64,000 nucleotides of DNA from CAZQYC01 sp964597495. Its GTDB lineage: Bacteria > Pseudomonadota > Gammaproteobacteria > Steroidobacterales > Steroidobacteraceae. The number at the start of each line of letters is the position of its first letter. Within the stretch, counting starts at the first letter, position 1. The stretch spans positions 10,102-74,101 of the forward strand of contig CAZQYC010000007.1 of NCBI GenBank assembly GCA_964597495.1. The letters are read 5' to 3'. A program made the position numbers and the translations under genes. Of this stretch, positions 42,257-51,000 are shown one piece after another. Under the pieces are notes generated by a model, which saw only the letters and a list, made by a program, of their open reading frames with translations, made no database searches and was not told the DNA's origin.

Positions 42257-43111
42257 ATGCGCCGCCGCCGCGAAGAACCTCTCAATCACGAAGCCTGGGC
42301 CATTCCCTACGGCGATTTGATTACGTTATTGCTCGCGTTCTTCGTGGTGATGTATGCCGTGTCGTCGGTGAACGAGGGAAAGTATCGAGTGTTGTCGGAT
42401 GCGCTCAGCGCGGAATTTCGCGGCGCGCCGAAATCGATGGAGCCGGTGCAGGTCGGAGAGAAGCAAAAGGGGTCCGGTGCGGATATCGCAATCAGCATCG
42501 TGCAGCAGGAAATGCTGCGCGGTCAGCCGCGTGATTTGTTGACGTCGCAACATGAGAAGGCGGTCACCGACCAAGCGGAGAAAGCCGCCGCGGAATTGGA
42601 GCGGGTTGCAAAAGACGTCGAGTCGGCGATGAACAATTTGATCAAGGCCGATTTGTTGGCGGTGCGCCGTCAGGGGTTGTCCGTCGAAGTCGAGGTAAAG
42701 GCGGATATCCTGTTTGGAAGCGGCGCTGCTTCGCTTTCTCCTATGGCAACCGGCGTGCTGGTGCGATTGGCGGAGGCGATAAAACCGTTCGAAAATCCCG
42801 TTCGCGTTGAAGGACATACCGACAACATGCCGATCAACACCGCGGCATTCCCGTCGAATTGGGAGTTGTCGGCAGCACGCGCGGCAAAAGTGGTTCAGTT
42901 GTTCACGAAGCACGGCGTCGATCCCAAGCGCCTTACTGTTATCGGCGTCGGCGACAATCAGCCTATCCAGAGCAATGACACCGCCGAGGGGCGTAATGCG
43001 AATCGCCGTGTGGTGCTGGTTATTTTGGGTACGGACGGATTGCCGCTGGGAAGCGACGGCAAGCTGAGCGGCAAGAACGAACCGCCGGCCCAGGAAGCAA
43101 CTAGCCGCTAG
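42257..43111 (+). CDS. motD: flagellar stator protein MotD (MotB-type)
   Basis: A 284-residue stator subunit. A short cytoplasmic start is followed by one membrane helix (about 17-38, YGDLITLLLAFFVVMYAVSS) with the proton-carrying Asp at residue 19. The C-terminal OmpA-like peptidoglycan-binding domain includes VEGHTDNMPINTAAFPSNWE. ATG 42257 is preceded by repeat sequence without a Shine-Dalgarno. The last residues and the TAG stop are encoded by the next heptad array. Confidence 0.95.
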   Translation: MRRRREEPLNHEAWAIPYGDLITLLLAFFVVMYAVSSVNEGKYRVLSDALSAEFRGAPKSMEPVQVGEKQKGSGADIAISIVQQEMLRGQPRDLLTSQHEKAVTDQAEKAAAELERVAKDVESAMNNLIKADLLAVRRQGLSVEVEVKADILFGSGAASLSPMATGVLVRLAEAIKPFENPVRVEGHTDNMPINTAAFPSNWELSAARAAKVVQLFTKHGVDPKRLTVIGVGDNQPIQSNDTAEGRNANRRVVLVILGTDGLPLGSDGKLSGKNEPPAQEATSR

Positions 43112-43252
43112 CTCCTAGCAGCTAGCCAGAGGACATTCCCAGCCGGTGAAGCGCCTGCGGCTGTTCGGCTTTGTCCTGAGAAGAAATAAAAAAGTGAGAG
43201 TCCGTTCTCGATTTCTGGCTAGAAGCTAGCGGCTAGTGGCTAGCGGCTTCCC
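43098..43252. repeat. paired heptad arrays, motD-DUF2802 junction
   Basis: Left arm 43098-43131 (caactag, ccgctag, ctcctag, cagctag, ccagag) overlaps the last four codons and the stop of motD. Right arm 43215-43252 (ctgg, ctagaag, ctagcgg, ctagtgg, ctagcgg, cttccc). The spacer is about 83 bases. This is the last array in the window. Confidence 0.9.
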
Positions 43253-43356
43253 ACAGGCACGCTTCCTGCTATTCCTCTAAACAACAAACACGGCGTCGAA
43301 AAATTGTCGCCGTCTCATTGGGGCCGATCGATCGGCTCGTTGCATGAGGAGCGGTC

Positions 43357-43974
43357 ATGTCGAACTTGAATTTTTTGTCCTTGGACGTCCTGCTGATTAC
43401 CGGCAGAGCGGTGGCGTTGGTGTCGGCATTGGCGATCTTTGCCTGGGGTTTCAGGCACTGGCGTCGTGCGTCGGAGCGCGATACGCAGCGTGTGTTCGAA
43501 CAATTGGATTTGGTGCGCGCCGATCTGCTCATCATGAAGGAAGTGATGAAAACGGCGGCGCAGCGTGTCGATTCGGCCGCGAAGCAGGTTGCGCATGATG
43601 TGCGGTTGGCGCCCGCGCAGAATGCCGGCACCCGCGGCTATGAAATCGCCGCACGCCTTGCGCGCAGCGGTGCGCCGAAAGAAGAGCTCATCAAGAGCTG
43701 CGGCATCACGATGCATGAAGCGGAATTGTTGGTTCGTTTGCACGGTCGTTCCGCAGTGCAACCGTCCGTCCCGCAAACGGCCGCCGTTCAAACGAGGGTG
43801 GCAGCGGCGACAGGAGCGGCGACGCCTTCGGTTTCTCCCAAAACCGTTTCTAAGCCGGCGAACGAAAAGAGTACGGAGCAAAACCGCAGCGGGGGCCGCG
43901 CTTCGCAAGCCCAATCCCAAAATCCGCGCGCACCGCAAATGCAAGTTCGCTCCCGCTTAGTCGCGGTGGGTTAG
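43357..43974 (+). CDS. DUF2802 domain-containing protein
   Basis: A 205-residue protein with one N-terminal membrane helix (about 10-30), a coiled-coil stretch and a small helical domain (YEIAARLARSGAPKEELIKS, then CGITMHEAELLVRLHGR, about 89-125) that fits DUF2802. The remaining 80 residues are Ala/Thr/Gln-rich. In pseudomonads a DUF2802 gene ends the chemotaxis/stator cluster after cheW, but here it follows motD directly. Function unknown. Confidence 0.8.
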   Translation: MSNLNFLSLDVLLITGRAVALVSALAIFAWGFRHWRRASERDTQRVFEQLDLVRADLLIMKEVMKTAAQRVDSAAKQVAHDVRLAPAQNAGTRGYEIAARLARSGAPKEELIKSCGITMHEAELLVRLHGRSAVQPSVPQTAAVQTRVAAATGAATPSVSPKTVSKPANEKSTEQNRSGGRASQAQSQNPRAPQMQVRSRLVAVG

Positions 43975-44329
43975 TCAAAGGCACGGTTAGCATGGCGGGC
44001 AGCGGAAGCTGGGACCCATGCGTCGAGCATGGTTTGGGACACGGTTTGTCATACATTGCTCGACCTAGAGGCGCCGGAAGTTCATCTCTTATATATATAG
44101 GGTCATCGGCAGGGCCGATTGAATCCTCCTTCGTCGCGTGACCGTCTAAAGCTGGCAGACACCGAGAGTGGGCTTTCTGCATTGCAGATAAACCATATGG
44201 AAGCTTTGTTGTTGCTTGGATAGGGTGCTTCGGGAATGGGCTTATCTACTGACGATGGTCGCTCTCCTATAATCTTCATTCCATTGTCCTCTGCGGACGC
44301 AACTGATTCGGACAGTTGAGAAAAACGAA
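43975..44329. other. intergenic region, flagellar cluster to accessory genes
   Basis: These 355 bases mark the end of the flagellar cluster. There is a TATATATATA run near 44090-44100 and a small atcggc/gccgat hairpin (44105-44119). The minus-strand frame at 44103-44411 has no clear start signal and overlaps the GNAT gene, so I do not call it. Confidence 0.55.
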
Positions 44330-44833
44330 GTGCTCCTACCAGAAAATATTCGCCTCCGGCCGATTCGCGAAGACGATATGCCGTTGCTGCGGCGCATTTA
44401 CGCGAGCACACGCGAATCCGAGCTGGCGCAGGTCGATTGGGCAGCGGCGCAGAAAGAAGCCTTCTTATCCAGTCAGTTCGAGTTGCAGCATCGCTACTAT
44501 CAAACGCATTTTCCGCAGGCGGAATTCCGGATCATTGAATATCTGGGCAACGATGGCGCACAGGATATCGGACGTTGGTATGTCGACCAGCAGGGCCACG
44601 AACTGCGGCTGATTGACATTGCCTTGTTGCCCGAATGGCGCAATCGAGGCATTGGGTCAGGCCTGTTGAACGGTCTGATTGCAATGGCGGACCGGCTGCA
44701 AAAAGAAATTGTGCTGCATGTCGAGGTTAATAGTCCTGCGCTGTCGCTTTACCTACGAATGGGTTTTGAAACACGCGCCGACAACGGCGTTTATTCCCGA
44801 CTAATGAGATCGCCGCAGCCACTAGCGGCATAA
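44330..44833 (+). CDS. GNAT family N-acetyltransferase
   Basis: A 167-residue acetyl-CoA-dependent acetyltransferase. The N-terminus (IRLRPIREDDMPLLRRIYAS), acetyl-CoA motif A (LLPEWRNRGIGSGLL, about 104-118) and the closing ALSLYLRMGFE are typical. Start is GTG 44330 without a strong ribosome binding site. It is 10 bases ahead of a DUF6916-like gene and probably cotranscribed with it. The substrate is unknown. Confidence 0.88.
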   Translation: MLLPENIRLRPIREDDMPLLRRIYASTRESELAQVDWAAAQKEAFLSSQFELQHRYYQTHFPQAEFRIIEYLGNDGAQDIGRWYVDQQGHELRLIDIALLPEWRNRGIGSGLLNGLIAMADRLQKEIVLHVEVNSPALSLYLRMGFETRADNGVYSRLMRSPQPLAA

Positions 44834-44843
44834 CGACAACACC

Positions 44844-45224
44844 ATGGATCAAATGCCATCGCAGTCTTTATTGAAAGATGCATTACACGAAACATTTCAT
44901 TTGCAAGATGCCAGCGGCGCGATCACGAACGTCGAATTGCTCTCGGTTGATGCCGGAGTTTCCATGAATCAAGACTACGTGTGTTACTCCGCGGTGTTTG
45001 GCCTGCCGGCCGGCGTCTTTGCCGCGCAAGGCACTTATCGCGTGAGTCGCGGCAGCGGTGAGAGTTGGTCGTTGTTTATGGCGCCGATTAAGCCGGATGC
45101 AGAGGGTAATGCGCGAGTGGAGGCGCTCTTCCACTACCGAGCAAAAGCTGTCGCGAGCGCAACGTCTGTTCAGAAACAAAGCGATTCAGAGTTGGAACTG
45201 ACGACGATCGGTAGTGATCGGTAA
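44844..45224 (+). CDS. DUF6916-like protein
   Basis: A 126-residue soluble protein. The pattern of an N-terminal FHLQDASGAITNVELLSVD and a later GTYRVSRGSGESWSLFMAPI followed by EALFHY fits the small beta-rich DUF6916 family that often accompanies tail-collar (MdpB-type) genes. No signal peptide or membrane segment. Family assignment is by memory of the pattern and neighbourhood, so it is tentative. Function unknown. Confidence 0.65.
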   Translation: MDQMPSQSLLKDALHETFHLQDASGAITNVELLSVDAGVSMNQDYVCYSAVFGLPAGVFAAQGTYRVSRGSGESWSLFMAPIKPDAEGNARVEALFHYRAKAVASATSVQKQSDSELELTTIGSDR

Positions 45225-45290
45225 TTAGTTAGCAAAAGATCGGTGCGCTATTTGGTCGGTAACGAGCGAGCCGCTGAATATTAACAACGC

Positions 45291-45308
45291 GATGTCCAAC
45301 CGGACATC
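45291..45308. promoter_or_regulatory. hairpin upstream of the collar gene
   Basis: gatgtcc-aacc-ggacatc, a perfect 7-bp hairpin ending five bases before the GGAGG of the collar gene. It may influence translation or mark a transcript boundary. Confidence 0.4.
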
Positions 45309-45322
45309 AATGGAGGGCGACG

Positions 45323-45898
45323 ATGAGCGAGCCGTTTTTAGGTGAAATCCGCATGGTGGGTTTCAATTTCAATCCGCAGGGCTGGGCTTTCTGTCAAGGG
45401 CAGCTGCTGCCCATCGCACAGAATACCGCGCTGTTTTCTTTGCTCGGCACGACCTTCGGCGGCAACGGACAGACTAATTTTGCGCTGCCCGATTTTCGCG
45501 GCCGTTCGCCTGTCGGCATGGGAAACGGTCCGGGCTTAACGCCCATCGTTCAAGGCGAAATGTCCGGCACGGAAAGCACAACGCTGTTGCAAAGCCAAAT
45601 GCCGATTCACACCCACATGGCAACGGCGACATCGACGCTCGCGGTTGGGAGCACAGCCAGTAATCCAGCGTTGGCTCCGTCCGCCACCAATAGTGTCCTG
45701 GCGGCTTCGGGTGCCGGTCCAGGCAGTGCAACGATCTGGTCCGACACGCTGACCGGTCCGGTGGACATTACTAATCCTCAAACCGTCACCGTGACGGTGA
45801 CACCGGCGGGCGGAAGTCAATCGGTACCGCTGCGCAACCCCTATCTCGGCACGAACTTCATCATTGCTTTGGAGGGCATTTTCCCATCGCGAAGCTGA
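45323..45898 (+). CDS. phage tail-collar domain protein, MdpB type
   Basis: A 191-residue protein of the microcystin-dependent-protein family. The N-terminal collar domain is diagnostic (FLGEIRMVGFNFNPQGWAFC, QGQLLPIAQNTALFSLLG, TTFGGNGQTNFALPDFRGR). The C-terminus ends in NPYLGTNFIIALEGIFPSR. No other phage genes are nearby, so this is not part of a prophage. Such proteins occur near large secreted proteins in various bacteria and their role is not settled. A good GGAGG site precedes the ATG. Confidence 0.9.
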   Translation: MSEPFLGEIRMVGFNFNPQGWAFCQGQLLPIAQNTALFSLLGTTFGGNGQTNFALPDFRGRSPVGMGNGPGLTPIVQGEMSGTESTTLLQSQMPIHTHMATATSTLAVGSTASNPALAPSATNSVLAASGAGPGSATIWSDTLTGPVDITNPQTVTVTVTPAGGSQSVPLRNPYLGTNFIIALEGIFPSRS

Positions 45899-45912
45899 TG
45901 TCCTCCAACTTA

Positions 45913-45952
45913 ACTCGCCGCATCGACGTTATCGTGCGTTGATGTGGCGAGT
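45913..45952. terminator. strong hairpin after the collar gene
   Basis: actcgccgcatcgacg (45913-45928) pairs with cgttgatgtggcgagt (45937-45952), 16 base pairs including two G-U pairs, with an 8-base loop. It lies 15 bases after the collar stop. No T-run follows, so a terminator is only one possibility. Confidence 0.5.
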
Positions 45953-46009
45953 GGTCGAGATGAATCGACGGTTAACAATGCTGGCTGATAGTTAAGAGAT
46001 GATTTTATC

Positions 46010-46888
46010 TTGAGTGCTCGGCAGACGTATCACTTCATTTCCGGCTTGCCTCGATCCGGCTCGACGTTGCTGGCGGCGTTGCTGCGTCAAAATTCGCGTT
46101 TTCACGCCGGCATGACCAGCCCGGTCGGGGCCTTATTTTCCGGTATGCTGAATCAATTCAGCGCCGGCAGCGAGTTCGGCCCGGTGATCGATCAATCTAT
46201 GCGTCGCCGTTTGCTGCGTAGTTTGTTCGATACCTATTATGCCGACCAAGAAGACAGAGAGGTTATCTTCGATACCAATCGCCTGTGGTGCGCCAAGCTT
46301 CCGGCGTTGCTCGATTTATTCCCCGGCGCCAAAGTCATTGCCTGCGTGCGCAATGTTGCGTGGGTGATGGATAGCATCGAGCGTCTTTATCGCGGGAACC
46401 CCTACGAGAATACCAAGCTGTTTAATGATGACATCGAGCGCAACACAGTTTTTAGCCGCATCGATACGCTGGCGCAACGCAATCGCTTGGTCGGTTATTC
46501 CTGGTCCGCCTTGAAGGAAGCCTATTACGGGGAGCATGCGAAGTCGCTGCTATTGGTCGACTACGAATTGCTGGCGCAGGCTCCCGATAAATGCATGCGG
46601 TTGGTTTACGATTTTATCGGCGAAGCGCAGTTCGAGCATGACTTCGACCACGTTCAATACGATGCGCCGGAATTCGATCAGGCGCTCGGTATTTCGGGGC
46701 TGCATAGGGTGCGGTCGAAAGTGGCGATGACTCCACGGCATACGGTACTGCCGCCGGATCTGTTCGCTCAATACGCTGCACTATCGTTTTGGCAGAGCAG
46801 CGACGATAGTGCCGCTAACGTTATTCGTCCAAAGAGCTATAGCGGTCCCGGCCGGTCCGCATCGGACACGAGCAAAGAAACGCGGTGA
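46010..46888 (+). CDS. sulfotransferase family protein
   Basis: A 292-residue sulfotransferase. The PAPS 5'-phosphosulfate loop is at the N-terminus (FISGLPRSGSTLLAALL, residues 9-25). The 3'-phosphate region follows (KVIACVRNVAWVMDSIERLY, about 110-129), as does the later LLLVDYELLAQAP. It starts at TTG 46010, since the upstream ATG at 45999 meets a stop at once. It is convergent with the oxygenase gene, 16 bases apart. The target may be a neighbouring surface protein or a small molecule, which is unproven. Confidence 0.88.
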   Translation: MSARQTYHFISGLPRSGSTLLAALLRQNSRFHAGMTSPVGALFSGMLNQFSAGSEFGPVIDQSMRRRLLRSLFDTYYADQEDREVIFDTNRLWCAKLPALLDLFPGAKVIACVRNVAWVMDSIERLYRGNPYENTKLFNDDIERNTVFSRIDTLAQRNRLVGYSWSALKEAYYGEHAKSLLLVDYELLAQAPDKCMRLVYDFIGEAQFEHDFDHVQYDAPEFDQALGISGLHRVRSKVAMTPRHTVLPPDLFAQYAALSFWQSSDDSAANVIRPKSYSGPGRSASDTSKETR

Positions 46889-46904
46889 CGAATCAGATGC
46901 TTCG

Positions 46905-47522
46905 TTATTGGAATTTGGGCCCGACAACCCAGACGACTAGAGAGCGGCGAATTCCTTTTGTTACAGGGGTTACTCGATGAATCATGAACGATGGGAAGGC
47001 GATCACCCGGCCTTTAGGTGCTGGGACGATGATCGGTATTTCTTCTCTGCCGCTATTGATTTGAAACTGACCGCCTTCGAAGTCGTCGTTCAAGCAAAGC
47101 GTCAGCGACAGTTTCCTCGATTCGATGTCAGGGGCATGCGATGTGCCGAACTCCATGTCTGCATGCCAATCGTATCGTCCTCTATCCTCGGCACGGTATG
47201 TGGTGTATTGAAACCACTCATAGCCATTCAGATTGAATCCATAAAACATCTCGTTGCAAGATTGAATCACAAAATTCAATTTATCGAATATCCACGCTGT
47301 ATCCGGGCTGCGTGGATGAAATTTCGTATTGGACACCCTGTGAGCTTCGGTTGTTTCCTTTGGGTTTGAACCGAGTGTTTTCCCGCTTTCCGTGCCTGCC
47401 GCTTCGCAGAATTTGACGATGGCGTCGAGTTCTTGAGGTGTGAAGGCGTTATCCCAATAAACCCAAGGTTCGGTCACTCTTGCGCGTTTCCAAGGATTGT
47501 TGCTGATGGCGGCGTATTTCAC
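46905..47522 (-). CDS. 2-oxoglutarate/Fe(II)-dependent oxygenase
   Basis: A 205-residue prolyl-hydroxylase-like oxygenase. The iron ligands are probably H120 and D122 (RYDWHADMEF) and H182 (FPSFMIHRVTP). The 2-oxoglutarate carboxylate is held by R192 or R193 (GIRRSLVVW). The first 30 residues contain the family's entry motif (WVYWDNAFTPQELDAI). It is the only minus-strand gene in the window and is divergent from the giant protein gene. A modification role on that protein is speculative. Confidence 0.88.
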   Translation of the reverse strand: MKYAAISNNPWKRARVTEPWVYWDNAFTPQELDAIVKFCEAAGTESGKTLGSNPKETTEAHRVSNTKFHPRSPDTAWIFDKLNFVIQSCNEMFYGFNLNGYEWFQYTTYRAEDRGRYDWHADMEFGTSHAPDIESRKLSLTLCLNDDFEGGQFQINSGREEIPIIVPAPKGRVIAFPSFMIHRVTPVTKGIRRSLVVWVVGPKFQ

Positions 47523-48016
47523 GAATAGTACTTCCAGAGTGACGTCGAAACGTTAAGTCACGAGCGGTGAGAGCGCAAGTGTTACTCGTCATGTTGTCCC
47601 GGAGTCTTCAATGAATTATTCGCGTCGTCAAAACTATCGTCAGCAAATACCGATTAAATTATTAAGGAAATGTTCGTGGGCGGAGTAGGAAAGTGACTGA
47701 TGCTTTCTCTGCACATCGGATCGAGTGGATCAATTACACTTTCGCAGCTTCGACGCAATTTTTAGATCGACGCTGCATTCGTGACGGAGAACATCGAGCG
47801 CCGCTACAGCGCGATTGCCAATGGGGAGTCAATTATTTCATGGCGTTTATATATACCGTCAATAAGATCAATGCACCCTCTAAGTCGTACACATCGTCAC
47901 AGCGTGGCGGTGTTAGCGGGCCATGTAGCTTCGCTATTTGTTGATCACGACTTGACTGGCGCGGCGTAAGGTAAGCGCAATTCGTTCAAAAGAAGGTTTT
48001 AGTTCGGAGAAACGCG
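47523..48016. other. divergent intergenic region upstream of the giant gene
   Basis: These 494 bases, richer in A+T than the genes, lie between the divergent oxygenase and giant protein genes and should hold promoters for both. I cannot assign -10/-35 elements with confidence. The small open frames here lack ribosome binding sites and family resemblance. Confidence 0.55.
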
Positions 48017-51000
48017 ATGATAAATCGGCCAGAAGATAAACCAGTCGCGCGCGCCTCAACTACTCTCGCAACGGCGCCGCGGCGGAAAACGGCCTTGATG
48101 ATGGCGCTTGAGCAACGCATCATGTTCGACGGTGCGGCAGTGGCGACCGCAGAAGTCGCAATCGATCACGCGTCGGCACAGCATGTAATTCATCCTGCCG
48201 CTGTGCTAGAGCGCAGTAGCGAGACGCCGGTTAGCAGAGCGGTCACTTCGATCATCGCCAATAATCAACTGCAAAGCTCGTTGGCCAGGCAGGCCTTGGT
48301 TGCAAATCGCACGCAACCGAATACGTTCGAATCCGGTGCGGATGCTCAACGCAGTAACGAGCAGTTGGCTATAGATGCCCCCGCACCGGTCGTCTCGATT
48401 ACCGAAGTGTTAATCGTCGACAGCCGCATCCCCGAATATCAACAGATAGCGAATGCGGCGGCACCGGGCGTTAAAGTGATCGTGTTGGATTTAAACCAGG
48501 ATGGGGTGAAGCAAATCGCTGCGGCGCTTAAAGACATGCGCGACATTGACTCCATCAGCATCGTCTCGCACGGAGACACGGGAGTATTGCTACTAGGGAA
48601 TGGCCCGTTGTTTGGCGGCAACCTTGATCAATATGCCGGTGAATTAAAGGCGATTGGCAATGCTTTGAGTGCCGATGGAGATATTTTGCTGTACGGCTGT
48701 ACTGTCGGTGCGGGCACGGAAGGGCGGGCTTTCTTGGACGCATTAGCTGCCGCGACGGGCGCTGATATCGGAGCTTCGATCGATGATACCGGTGGTTTAG
48801 CGAAAGGCGGCAATTGGGATTTGGAAATTGCCACCGGTGCAATTAATTACGCCGCAGCGATTAACGACAGCGTGTTGGCCGATTACGATCACCTGTTAGT
48901 CACCACCAGCGTTAGCACCAGAACGGCCTTACAGTCAGCCGTTACGACTGGCAATACCGACAACGTGGACGATGTCATCACCATCACTGGCAATATCACC
49001 TTTGGATCGAGCTCAGACACGATCGTCATCAATGTAACCGACGGCCATACGATGTCTATCGTCGGTGGTGGGTTCACCTTGAGCGGCAATAACTTGACAC
49101 GAGTGTTGGATGTGGCCTCGTCGGGCGCCGGCTCCGAGGTTGCCATCAGCAACCTCACCATCACCAATGGCTTCTTGACTGGTGCTGGCGGTAATACACC
49201 CGGCAATGCTACAGGACTCGCTGGAGGTGATTCCCTAGGAGCAGGCATTCGCAATACTGGAATTCTTACGATCACCGGTAGCACCATTACTACGAACAAA
49301 GCAGCTGGCGGCGGTGGCGGTGGTGGTGGCGCCGGCGGCGGTGGCGGCGCGGGCGGTGGTGGCGGTGGGTTTGGTACCACGTCTGGCGGCGCTGGCGGAA
49401 CCAATCCGCCTGCATCGCCGGGCGCCGCGTCTGCCGGTACGGGAGGACGCGGCGCAGGATTTTCCGGTGGCGGAGGAACCATGGGAGGAGCAGGAGGTAC
49501 GACCTCCGGAGGTGCCGGCGGTAGTTATTTTTCTTACACATCTGGCGGCAGCGGAGGCACAGCCAACAATGGCTCCATTAGCATCGGTGGCGGCGGCGGC
49601 GGCGCAGGTTATACCTACGGCGGTGGTCGTGGCGGCAACGCCGTTGGCGCCATTTACAACACAGGCACGCTATCGATATTAAGCAGTTCGATCACTAATA
49701 ACATCGGCGCAGGCGGAGGTGGCGGTGGTGGCGCTGCTCCGGGCAGTGCTCAGAATGGTAACGGTGGCGATGGCGGTTCCGGCACCGGGGCGATTTGGAA
49801 TGCCGGTGGCACGGTGCAGATCGATTCCGCGACCAACACAACGCTTGGGACAGGCAATACTGGCGGAGCGGGTGGGTTCGGTACTGCAACCAAGGGCGGC
49901 AGTTCGAATGGCGCGGCGGGCACGGCAACTTCGCAAATTCTGACCACCAGCGGCGGCACGACCAACACCAGCTACGCCCCGCTCAGTATCACCAGCGCCA
50001 CTTATAACGCCGGCACTGGCGTGCTTGCAGTGACTGCCGCGAATATGACGACCGGGGACACCATTGCGGTCAACAAACTGACGCTTACCGGCGAAGGCGG
50101 CTCGACTTATACATTGACGACCTCCAATGTCACAGCCTCAAGCGCCACGGCATTTTCCGTGACTCTGAACGGCACCGACTTGGCGGCCGTCAATCAGATC
50201 ATCAACAAGAACGGTACGAGTTCGACAGGCGGCACGACCTTCAACTTAGCGGCGGCCGACGACTGGGACGCTAACGTAACCAGTGGCAATACTGCCGATG
50301 CGACCAATGCGGTCACTGCAAGCAACGTCGCGACGCCGACGATCACCAGCGCGACTTACAATGCATCGACCGGTGCGTTGGTGGTCACCGGCACCGGCCT
50401 TACGCACTTGTCGGGCGCGACGAACGATATTGTCGCGAATAAATTCACGATTACGGGCGAAGGCGGCTCGACGTACACACTGACCGATACCGCGAACGTC
50501 GACACCGCGTCTGGTACCAGTTTCACGTTGACGTTGAGCGCCACCGATTTAGCGGCCGTCAATCAGATCATCAACAAGAACGGCACGAGTTCGACGGGCG
50601 CGACGACGTATAACTTGGCGGCGGCGGAAGATTGGGCGGCGGGCGCCGATGCGGCGGTGACGGTTGCCGATACCACGGGCAACGGCATCACCGCGAGCAA
50701 CGTGGCAGTGCCGACGATCACCAGCGCGACTTACAATGCATCGACCGGTGCGTTGGTGGTCACCGGCACCGGTCTTACGCACTTGTCGGGCGCGACGAAC
50801 GACGTCGTGGCCAACAAGTTTACGTTCACGGGCGAAGGTGGTTCGACGTACACATTGACCGATACCGCGAATGTCGACACGACATCCGGCACTTCATTCA
50901 CACTGACATTGAGTGCGACCGATCGTGCGGCCGTCAATCAGATCATCAACAAGAACGGCACGAGTTCGACAGGCGCGACGACGTACAACTTGGCGGCGGC

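Noticed and set aside
796..43252. Heptad arrays as CRISPR arrays
   Set aside because: Units are 7 bases with no spacers of 30 bases, arms are inverted, and no cas genes are present.
44103..44411. Minus-strand frame overlapping the GNAT gene start
   Set aside because: No start signal and no recognisable family; it could be a relic, but nothing supports that.
45323..45898. Tail-collar gene as evidence for a prophage
   Set aside because: No capsid, tail, integrase or lysis genes nearby, and the family is common outside phages.
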